NCBI RefSeq assembly: GCF_014898055.3
Contig: NW_023601543.1
Coordinates: forward strand, 11,059,314-11,123,313
DNA length: 64,000 bases
Direction of reading: 5' to 3'
Origin: Talpa occidentalis
Taxonomy: Eukaryota; Chordata; Mammalia; Eulipotyphla; Talpidae
A program made the translations under genes and the position numbers. This document shows positions 55,385 to 64,000 of the stretch, in pieces. Position 1 is the first letter of the stretch. The number at the start of each line of letters is the position of its first letter. Under the pieces are notes generated by a model. It saw only the letters and a list, made by a program, of their open reading frames with translations, was not told the origin of the DNA and did not search any database.

Positions 55385-56030
55385 CGTCCAGCGCCAGGGG
55401 ATGCCCCCATCCGCCCGGCCGGGCAGCCAGCTCAGCGGCAGCCAGGAGGCTGCCATCAAGGGCGAGCAGGAGGCCAGCGAGGCCGATGACGGCGCACCCA
55501 CGGGCGCCACTCCCTGCGAAGGGACGTCAGGCCCCAGGTCCAGCCGCCTGCAGTTGGGGGCCGCCTCCCACTCTCCACGGAGGTCGAAGAGCCCAGCTGC
55601 ACGCCCGACTGCCTGTCAGGCGGACCAGGCCACGGCCCGGGGCATCACGGCCCTTGGACAAGAGCAGGAGCCAAGCCGCCTCAAGGGGCCGTTGGGCGCC
55701 GGGCCAGTCCGTCCGCCAAAGACACCTACCCAAGGCCAAAGGCCGCAGGGCCAGGACGGTTGCGGGCAGCGGGGCCGCCCCAGCCCAGAGCCAGGGCGAG
55801 CCAGGGCGAGCCTGGCGGCCTCTGGCTGCAGTTCCCCAGAAGGTCCGCGCGAGGGCGCGCCAGCCGGGCTCTTTCGCGCAGCCCGCAGGCTCGCGGCAGG
55901 TCCGCGGGCGGAGCAGGTGCAGCGACTGCTTGTTTGCAGCTCATTGGCCACAGCTGGATGAGACGCCCGCGCCCCGCGCCGTGGCCTCCCCGGGGAGACG
56001 GCGGCGTCGCCGCAGCCCCTCCCCAGCCAC
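55385..56030 (+). repeat. GC-rich unit A of a tandem duplication
   Basis: Matches 57205-57790 with the same block order: GCCCGGCCGGGCAGCCAGCT, GGGCGAGCAGGAGGCCAGCG, CCGCCTGCAGTTGGGGGCC, CGAGGGCGCGCCAG and TTTGCAGCTC followed by TTGGCCACAGC. Unit A lacks a 28-bp segment present in B. Confidence 0.85.
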
Positions 56031-57204
56031 CTCGTCTGCAGTGCACCCACCGCGCTGCTCCTTCTTAGCCCTTGCCTGCGTGGGCGGGGGCCTTTCCACC
56101 CGCCCGGAATTCAGAGTTTGACTCCCCGAGGAACCGGCTGAAACGCTCCGTGCACGCGGAGCAGCGCTGGACCCCCGGTCCCCTCCTCTTTCTGTCCTAG
56201 GACGAGCTCTGCGCGGGAAGGGCGCTGCTTCCTGGCCTGCCCCGCTGCTTTGTTGTGCGGCCGGCCTGCTCCCGTGCCTGGCAGGCCCCCCGGGCCCCTG
56301 GGACGTCTGGTCTGGACACCAGGGCCGACAGGCTGGGGCCGTGCCCTTGGTGCTTTGCTCTCCGGAGAGACAGCGACCCTGGGCGCATCCCGCCTTCCCT
56401 CCCCCCCGGGCACATGTTCTCCCCCCGCCCTTTCCAAGGCTCTCTCCAGCCCCGGGGCCTCCGGCCTGCTCGCTCCCTCCCCACTCGTCTTGCGCCCTGT
56501 CCCGAGAGGCTTCCTGCCGGTCTCCTAGGTGCCCGGTCGCACACGCGGGCGCAGGCTTGCCGTGGGCTTCCGCTGGCGCACAGCCTGTTGAGAAAGCCGG
56601 CTGGGGGCCGCGCACGGGTTCAGGGCGCGCGGCTGTGCGCGCAGCAGGGGCTCCCCGGGAGGCTGCGCGGAGGAGCTCGCGGGGTGGGCGCGCGGGCCAA
56701 GCGCGTGGAGCTGTTTCCCGGGCCGGGCGCGCGAAAGGAGCGCCCGAGGAGCGGGGGCGCGCGGGCAGGGCGCGCGGCGGAGGCGCGCGCTAAGGCGCCA
56801 CAGCCCTCGCGGAGCGTGGCAGGCGGGGTCCATCTGCGCCCGGGGAGCGCCAGTCACGTCCGCTGTGACCCCAGAGCACCTGGCGCAAGGGTGGCAGGCA
56901 AACTGGGCTCCTTTCCCGCCCCTGGGTCTACCTGCCCCGCACCCCGGGACCTTCGGGGACCGAGGGGCCTCCTGCTTGCGGCCGTGCGACTCCAGGGAAA
57001 GCAGACGGCGCCCGCAGCCCAGCCGGGTGTCCAAAAGATCGCGCCTGCTGCCTCCTGCTCTGGACAAGAGCCGCTCGCCCTCGCAGCTGTCTTGCGCCAT
57101 CGCGCGCCCCAGCTGTCCCAAGAAACACACCCCGCTCCCCTCACCCCCCCCCACACCCGTTCCCCAACGTACTCTGTGGGGCCAGCAGGCAGGGCCAGGA
57201 GCTG

Positions 57205-57790
57205 CCCCCATGCGCCCGGCCGGGCAGCCAGCTGGAGGCCGCCATCAAGGGCGAGCAGGAGGCCAGCGAGGCCAATGACGGCGCACCCACGGGCGCCACT
57301 CCCTGCGAAGGGACGTCAGGCCCCAGGTCCAGCCGCCTGCAGTTGGGGGCCATGCCTGCCGAGGGCAGCCAGAGACAGAGCCTCCCACTCTCCACGGAGG
57401 TCTAAAGGCCCAGCTGCTCGCCCGATACTGACAGGTCGTCCAGAGCACTGTGGGCAACGGGTCCCCTCGATAAAAGCAGGATCCTATGTGCCTGCGGGAC
57501 CGCTGGGCACAGGGGCAGTCCGTCTGCCCATCCGGACAGCGTTTTTTCTCCAGCCCAGGGCCTGTGGGAGCCCTGCCGGCCCCGTGTGCAGTTCTCCAGA
57601 CTGTCCACACGAGGGCGCGCCAGGCCGCATCAATTGCCCCGCCGGCAGGCTCGCTGCAGGTCCGCTGGTGGACCCGGGCAAGCGACTGCTAGTTTGCAGC
57701 TCTTTGGCCACAGCCTGAAGAGATGCCCATCGCTCCGGGACGTGCCTCTCCAGGGAGACGGCCGCACCGACAGATCCCCTCCCTATCCGC
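57205..57790 (+). repeat. GC-rich unit B of a tandem duplication
   Basis: Direct copy of 55385-56030, about 1.8 kb downstream. Its 28-bp extra segment after TTGGGGGCC changes frame relative to A, so no single reading frame is preserved between the copies, arguing for noncoding function or none. Confidence 0.85.
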
Positions 57791-57800
57791 TTTTTTCTTG

Positions 57801-59069
57801 AGTAAGCTTTGCTGTGGATTCATAACTCGGGATGCCCTGAATTAGAATATTTCTTCCCTGTGCTACACAAATCCAACAGGAGGTGGTCGTGGTCATGGTT
57901 CATGCCTGTCTGATGTCTTTCGTGCACTTCTCTGAAATTACCACAGGGTTTCTTGCTGCTTCGTGTTGATAATTTTTTTATGGGCTCCTGTAGCCAGAAA
58001 CCCTTCCACCTTCCCCTTTGTATCCTTTGATTCCATGTGTAAATATGTCAGGTGTTCATGAAGAGCATCAAGTTCCGTGAATTTTGGAATTTTTCTCTTC
58101 CGGTTCAAATCTGTAACTTCAGTGTTTTGAACAGACTTTCACCTAAAATGGAATCATTATGTATGTGTGGAGTGAGGCACAAATTCCCCTATAAATGGGA
58201 ACTGCGCATTAAATGGTTAGTAGTCCCACTGGATCATTTAAGCAAACCCAGAATCATAAAAAAAAAATTGGTATGATATGCCATGTGCTGAGAAGTCAAA
58301 AGATGAATGTGTGAAGATGAAATTAATTAAAATTTAAACAGATCCATGAAAAGTAGATGGGCACGAATATGATATTATTGGAAATGATTAAGAGGAAATC
58401 TCCCTAAGCATCCATGAAAATTGCTGAGCACCCTCTGTAAATGCATCCTAAATTAAATCTATAAACTCAATGTGTTCCCAATAAAATGTCCCAACTCATA
58501 TTACTGTTGCTGTGGTTGGCAGAGGAGGACTTAAGCCAATGATTTTCACATCTGTGTACATTGGGTGGCTCACTTCTACGCAGAATATAGAGAAACAAAA
58601 CAACAGGTCAAGAAAAAGATAAGACGTGCAAAGTAACCATAGATCTGAGACATTTAGCAAGGGAGGGAGGGGCAGGAGATTCAAAACCAGGGGAGGGAAA
58701 AGCACGAGGGAATATGGTGATGCTTCATGGGTGATATGGAGGCAGGAGATCTATGGGGAAAATAATAATGTAAGAAAATAATATAAGAATGTAAGAAAAT
58801 GTAATGTAAGAAAATAAATATAAATTAACAGAAACAAACAAAAGATCACAAAGCCATGATGTTCCCAGCATTAAAATGCCTCATGCCCTGGTTTTGCATA
58901 GACAGACACAATGCTACAGTTTCTAAGCGACACTCTCACGAGCATCAGAGTAATGTTAAAGAACATCCAAAGCCTCTCCCCAGCTCAGGGCCTGTTGTTA
59001 AGCACTGTTGACACCAGGGTAAGCAACCAGGCTGTAGAGGGGAACACGGTGGGTGTCTCCCCCAAATGC
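57801..59069. other. Intergenic DNA, nothing recognised
   Basis: AT-rich, short frames only. A GTAAGAAAAT-type imperfect repeat lies near 58770-58820. Confidence 0.5.
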
Positions 59070-59890
59070 CTAGGGAGAGGAGCCTTGGGTCCTTGAGTGG
59101 CCTGGAACTACATAGTTATTGCTTTGCTTTTAGTTTCAATTAAAGGTGGAAGAAATCTGAAGTGCAGAGTGGTTTCCCCACCTCCCTGTGTCTGAGAACT
59201 CCTGCAGAGACTGTCAAAGTCAATAGAATCCCCTTTCCATGTAAGCCATGAAAGCTATACTGGGGTTAAAAACATAGCAGACCAAAACTGAGTGAAAACA
59301 CAATTTTATTTTAATAGTTGAAACAATGAAATCATTTGTGATTCTGAACCACTTTTTTATTTTCGAAAATTGTGGCTAGACATGTTAGCTACATGGTTTT
59401 TTGGCAAGGGCCAACTCCACCCTGGTTTGTTTCTTGTCAGCATCCACAGCCACTTTGACAGATCCAAATCATTGTTGTACCTCCCCAGCTGCCTACCAAC
59501 TAAAAAGCTCATCACATTTTTGGGAGCCTGGGTGGGTTTTAAGTATTCTTCTGCCTTCCTGTTGATATGCAGTGTGGTCATGCTGGGACTGAAGTCAGGG
59601 TGTCCTTCATCCATGTCTAGCTGACACCACAGATGGCTTTAGGAAGAGAGCACAAGCAGCAAGGCCTGAAAAGGATGATGAAACCAGTTAATCCAGTGGG
59701 TGCTGGGCCTCCTTCCCTCTCCACCTCCTTACCACACACGTGCTTGTTTCAGTAGTAGTCCTTAGACACTGCTTGAGGCATTGTCTGATTTGAAATGCAG
59801 CCTTATCATTTCTTTCTGTCATGTACATGGGTGTATATCAAGAATCTCTATTATTTTTCCATTGAGGTATTTGCCATTCCTATGATAATT
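59070..59890 (-). repeat. ETD duplicon, copy 3
   Basis: Aligns with 11065-11920 in the same orientation along the full length, with matching 3' flank, polyadenylation region, coding exon, acceptor and 5' flank. Confidence 0.88.
59357..59614 (-). CDS. ETD-family small protein, C-terminally extended copy
   Basis: 85 codons on the minus strand from ATG GAT GAA. The ETD hallmark VMSFLVGRQLGRYNNDLDLS, then KWLWMLT, is intact. As in the 11-kb copy the ancestral stop is lost and the frame continues about 25 residues with NKPGWSWPLPKNH to a TAA. The first half is more diverged than in the 45-kb copy (for example HINRKAEEYLKPTQ). Acceptor CTTTTCAG lies upstream of the ATG near 59673-59680, and an AATAAA equivalent is at 59305-59310. 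It may be a diverged functional paralogue or a decaying copy. Its sharing of the lost stop with the 11-kb copy suggests the two are each other's closest relatives. Confidence 0.7.
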   Translation of the reverse strand: MDEGHPDFSPSMTTLHINRKAEEYLKPTQAPKNVMSFLVGRQLGRYNNDLDLSKWLWMLTRNKPGWSWPLPKNHVANMSSHNFRK

Positions 59891-59999
59891 ACTAAATATG
59901 TAGGGCTTCACTAATTTTTATTGGCTGAGTGACTCACTGACAAACTTTACTTATGGACACTGTGTGATAACTACTTTTTACCTCAACCATATTACCTTT

Positions 60000-62870
60000 T
60001 GTTAGAAATTTGGTAAAGGCAGACCTTATCTGGTCTGTGTTCCATGCCTCAGTCAAGAACAGTCTAAAGAGAAACCACTACAGGCATCAGGGATGAGAAA
60101 GGAGATCAGGTTGGGACAATGACTTCAGAAGAGGTTCCCTGCTTCACTTCCAGGAGGATAATCTAGTCTAGAGGGGCCCTGGACTCAGAGGATCTTGTAA
60201 CTTGGGGCAAAAGTGAACACTGGAGACCAATGCTGACTGAGACAATGAGGAACTCCAACTCTATACAAAAAGGTGGGTGGAGAGAGACACCTAGAAACTG
60301 TGACCTGAGCAGGAACAGCTGGCTCAAACCTGCGTTCTTATGCTAAGATGGTCTGGGGAGGAGAGAGCTGCTTACGTGGAAGTGCATTTTTACTTGTGGG
60401 GAGATACGTGCAGAGGTGCTTGGGTGAGCCAGGTGGGCAGGATCCCCAGTGAAGAAGACAATGCTCAGAATGGTGTTACCTCTTCCCCATCCCCCTCAGG
60501 ATTAGAGCTAATGCTGTGAAGTGGCACTAAAGGTCTAGACCACAGACTGTAGAGACATGGGCCTGGGAATCCAGAGAGGAGGGTTGGCAGTGGTACTGTA
60601 GGCATGTGCCACCCTAGCACACCACTTTCACCAGTGACTAAACCCCTCCTGGCCCCTCTCTTACCCCTAGACACAACAGCTGCAGATTTGTTCTCCCTGA
60701 CATACATCAACATCTACTGAGAAAGTGGTAGTCTTGCACTCTTAGGACACTTGAACAAATAGTAACTTAGAAAGATATAAAATGGGGAAATGGAAAAATG
60801 CAACACAAGACTCAAGGCACCTTGAGTCCTCAAAAGACTGCTTCACCGCAAAGAGAGAACAAATCTCCAGAATCCAACCACAAAGACATGGACCTTCTTT
60901 TCTTATTGGATACAGGGTTCAAAATTCCCATGATAAAGAAATTCAAAGAAATGGAAGAAAACACAAAAAAACTGATCAAAGGTAGACAAGAAAATGCATA
61001 AAAACAAATGAATAGCCTGAGAAATAAAATTAATGAACACAAGATCAAAATTGAAACTTTAAATCAGAAAATAACAGAGATGCAGGATGTAAAAAGATCA
61101 ATAAAAGAGATTTTTAAAATTCTGGAGAAAGCTATGGAAGTAAAACAGACCAAATGGAAAACGAAATCAGTGACCTTAAAGATGGTAATGCACAAAGAAC
61201 CCAGGTGGAAGAAGAAATAAACACAAAGAAAAAAAAAAAGAAGAAACACATAGAGAGTCATCCAACTCCATGAGGAAAGGTAATATAAGATTTTTTTCTT
61301 AAAGATTTATTTATTTATTTACACAAGCACTGGGTACAGTCAGAAGCACGGGAGGGTGAGAGAATTCACCAGAGCCAGAGCGGGGAGCAGAACAGGCAGA
61401 AGGACCGAAGTACACTGCTGACGGGAGCAGCGGGCGGCAGGAGAGGTCTGCGCGCCATGTGGGACCCTCCTCTGGTGGCCGGGGAGCAGCCGGGGATCGA
61501 ACCAGCGCCGCAGAGGCTGTGGGCAGCTTCACAACCCAGCGCTCAACCGCTGCGCCACCGGGGAGGCCCGTAATATAAGATTAATGGGTATTCCAGAAGC
61601 AGGAGAGAGAGAAGGGAACAGAGAACATGTTCAAGTAAATAATAAAGGAAAACTTCCCAAATCTGGAGGAGGAACTAAATATATGAGTCCTTGAAGCTAA
61701 AAAAGACCTGGTTACCTAAATGTAATGAGACCTACACCAAGCCACAGTGGTGAAACCTCTAAGAATTCAAGACAAAGAAAAAAATATTGAAGCTAGTTAA
61801 GGGGGAAAAACAGATCAATTATAAAGGTACTCTTGTCAAGCTTACACCTGACTTCTCCAAGAAAACACCGCAAAGGGAATGGAATGATATGATCAAAATA
61901 CTTAATGATAAAAACTGCCAGCCAAGAATACACTGTCCTGAAAATCTGTCTTTCAAATAAGAGGGGAAAATAAAGGCATTCTCAGACAAACAGAAACTGA
62001 AGGAGGTTGAAAACACTAGTACCCCCCCCCAAAGAATTGTGGAAAGGAGCTCTCATATATAAATTGAAGAGAATAAAATGCCCCAGAAACTGAACAAAGA
62101 AATAGAAGAAAAATAAAGACAAAATAGCAGCAGCAGACTTTCACATATCAACAATCACTCTAGATCTCAACGGGCTGAATTCACCAATCAAAACCAGAGT
62201 GGCTGACTGGATCAGAAAACAGAGTCCAACTTTCTGCTCTCTGCAGGAAATGCACCTAAGCTCCAAAGATAGACTCAGAGTAAGGGCTTGGAAAGCAGTC
62301 CTAAAAGCAAACAGGACCCAAAGAAAGGCAGGGTAAGGCATACTTACAGCAGATACACAGATATCCACCTTTAAAAAGGTAACAAGAGACAGGGAAGAAC
62401 ATATATAAGAATGAAGGGAACAACAGATCAGGAAGACATAACATTTATCAATCTATATTCACCAAATGAAGGAGCACCAAAATATAAAAGATAATTATTG
62501 TGAAATCTGAAAACAGAGATTGGGAGCAACACATTAGTGGCTGGGGACTTCACCCGAAAACGCTGAATACGTTCTTTTCCAGTACACATGGGGCGTTCTC
62601 CAGGATAGATCACATACTGGGTCACAAAATAAGTGTCAATAAAATTCATGAAGATTAAAATCATACCAAGTATCTTCTCTCATCACAATGGTATAAACCC
62701 ACATTTACATGGAGAAAGGTAAGTGGTGGTGGGGAAACTGGACAGCCACGTGCCTAAGAATGAGACTAGAGCACTATCACACGCTGTACACAAAAATTGA
62801 CTGAAAATGGATAAAAGACTTGGATGTAAGACCTGAAGATCGGTCTTACACTTGCTATGTGTAATTCACA
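60000..62870 (+). mobile_element. LINE-1/HAL1-like remnant, sense
   Basis: From about 60780 the plus strand shows decayed L1 ORF1-like coiled-coil coding sequence (for example IETLNQKITEMQDVKRSIKE). It is followed by the old-L1 blocks TTGTCAAGCTTACACCTGAC, GATAAAAACTGCCAGCCAAG and CTCAACGGGCTGAATTCACC. 60000-60780 may be its 5' UTR, less certain. Many stops and frameshifts. A SINE interrupts it. Confidence 0.6.
61292..61569 (-). mobile_element. tRNA-derived SINE nested in the L1 remnant
   Basis: Full element, near-consensus. Perfect duplication GTAATATAAGAT at 61280-61291 and 61570-61581. Confidence 0.93.
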
Positions 62871-64000
62871 GAGTCCCAGAAGTCCAGTCCTGGAGCCCCA
62901 GGGAAGCCTCCCCGTCACCTCTCTCTGTGTGAAGCTCACCCCTCCTCCATGACTCTGTTGCCACAGACACGTGCTTCATAAGACATAGGCTTCCGTGATG
63001 GCCTTGTGGATGCATCTCCAACAGCAGGAAAAACAAAATAGAATATAAACAATTGGGCTATGAGGTCTCCAGACAGAGGGAGCGGCCTGTGCAGAGGCTT
63101 CGAGGCAGGCGTGTGTCTGGAGTAGCCAAGTGGTCGTGGCTTCCACATCGCTCCCTCAACACCTTCCTGCTAATCATCATCTCCTTCAAGATTTTGCTCA
63201 ACCGTGGCTCTCTAGTGAGGCCTACTCGTCGGGCGCCCGGCCAGTCCTTTCCCCGTGCGGGCGTGAACGAGTGAGAGGCAGGGAATGAAGGCAGGCTTGT
63301 CCTTGGAGGTACTAGGTACTCGCCTCTGAAAATCTGATGACAGAATTGGACCTTCTCCCTGAGAAGGTTCTATAGTCTCAGCTGAGACGACAGAGCATGC
63401 CCCTTGCGCTGGGTTTTTCATGGTGGGTGCTATTATCACCCCCATCATGCAGTTGAGGCTCTGGGGCAAAAGGAAGTGGAACAATTTATCTGAGGGCCCC
63501 CAGTCAGGGAGAAATGGGAAGTGGGTCCAGGCAGCCTGGCTCCAGTATTGTTGCCCATAAGCACAGGGTCACATTCAGTGATCACATCTGGTGACTTGCT
63601 CTGGGTGGTGGGGAGGAGAAAATGGCTTGAGGGAGAGGTAAAGACCTCAGCTGTCAGATCAGCGAGAGGCCGGGCACGTGTCTGTGGCAACTCAGAGACA
63701 TGGAGGAGGGATGAGCTTCACACAGAGAGAGGAGACAGGGAGTCTTCACTGGGGCTCCATGACTGGACTTCTGGAACCCTGTGAATTACATGTCACAAGT
63801 TATGGGTCAAGGCATTTTCTAGGGAGAAGGTTTAATTCCATCATCAGATTTTCAGAGGTGAACAAAGCCTACCTCCATGCCAGGCCCCCAGAATAAAAGT
63901 GTGAAGCTCCATTGCTCTGAGCCCTAGGGAGGTTAGGGCAAAGTGGGGTACAGCCTTCAGCCTGCAGCATCATGGAGTAAGAGTGGGATGGGCCCAGGGA
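62871..64000. other. Intergenic DNA with L2/MIR-like traces
   Basis: 63060-63200 has an L2-like GACAGAGGGAGCGGCCTGTG followed by AACACCTTCCTGCTAATCAT. 63410-63500 has a MIR-like ATTATCACCCCCATCATGCA. No gene recognised to the window end. Confidence 0.45.

Larger units (their letters stand above)
55380..57800. promoter_or_regulatory. Large CpG island
   Basis: About 2.4 kb of very GC- and CpG-rich DNA, with open frames in most phases on both strands, including a 487-codon plus-strand frame (56255-57718) that I regard as compositional. It contains the two duplicated units described separately. No recognised protein family appears. Candidate roles are a promoter for the ETD copy at 59.6 kb (minus strand, so the island lies downstream of its coding exon) or for an unrecognised noncoding RNA. 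Confidence 0.55.

Noticed and set aside
55941..57211. Possible RTL8 or SMIM10-type gene, expected in this X region
   Set aside because: The minus-strand frames showed neither the gag-like block of RTL8 nor the short transmembrane pattern of SMIM10 as I recall them.
56255..57718. 487-codon open frame, longest in the window
   Set aside because: It lies in extremely GC-rich DNA where stops are rare, long frames overlap on both strands, composition is A/G/P/R-rich, and the duplicated unit inside it is not conserved in frame.

Overview
The window is mammalian nuclear DNA. It carries split genes with canonical GT/AG junctions, about 25 copies of one tRNA-derived SINE family, decayed LINE-1, MIR-like and hAT-like remnants, solo LTRs, CpG islands and a 100-N assembly gap. 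The SINE has a tRNA-like head with recognisable A and B boxes, a body unlike Alu, Bov-tA or PRE-1, and an AATAAATAAATCTTT-type tail. It fits my recollection of the camelid vic-1 type, so a camelid (camel, llama or alpaca) is the best guess. Cetartiodactyl is safer than genus. Three independent gene matches (ZNF449, CT55 and the ETD family, all recalled as human Xq26.3 genes) place the window on the X chromosome.

Layout. 1-5.4 kb: a partial LTR, SINEs and AT-rich intergenic DNA. 5.4-8.4 kb: a solo LTR, one arm of a long inverted repeat, a CpG island and a dead SCAN-domain exon that looks ZNF75-like. 11.1-11.9 kb: first copy of an ETD (embryonic testis differentiation) duplicon, minus strand. 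12-25 kb: SINE-rich intergenic DNA. 25.2-26.3 kb: the second, opposite arm of the inverted repeat. 26.8-38.2 kb: a ZNF449-like SCAN/zinc-finger gene on the plus strand, bracketed by two solo LTRs of one family in opposite orientation, each with a perfect 4-bp target duplication. 40.8-42.5 kb: an orphan GC-rich block. 44.9-45.5 kb: second ETD copy, plus strand, running into the gap. 46.1-48.7 kb: antisense L1. 50.3-53.4 kb: three 3' exons of CT55, plus strand. 54.4-57.8 kb: a 70-bp perfect inverted repeat, a degenerate minisatellite and a duplicated GC-rich unit. 59.1-59.9 kb: third ETD copy, minus strand. 60-62.9 kb: a sense L1/HAL1-like remnant.

The genes do not form an operon. They are neighbours in a rearrangement-prone X-linked block whose human counterparts are largely testis-expressed (CT55, ETD). 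The most interesting points are an in-frame stop that separates the SCAN half from the zinc-finger half of the ZNF449-like gene, three ETD copies of which two have lost the ancestral stop codon, the LTR and inverted-repeat architecture around the zinc-finger gene, and the inverted-repeat/minisatellite/CpG complex at 54-58 kb. Human proteins were compared from memory, and no database search was possible.
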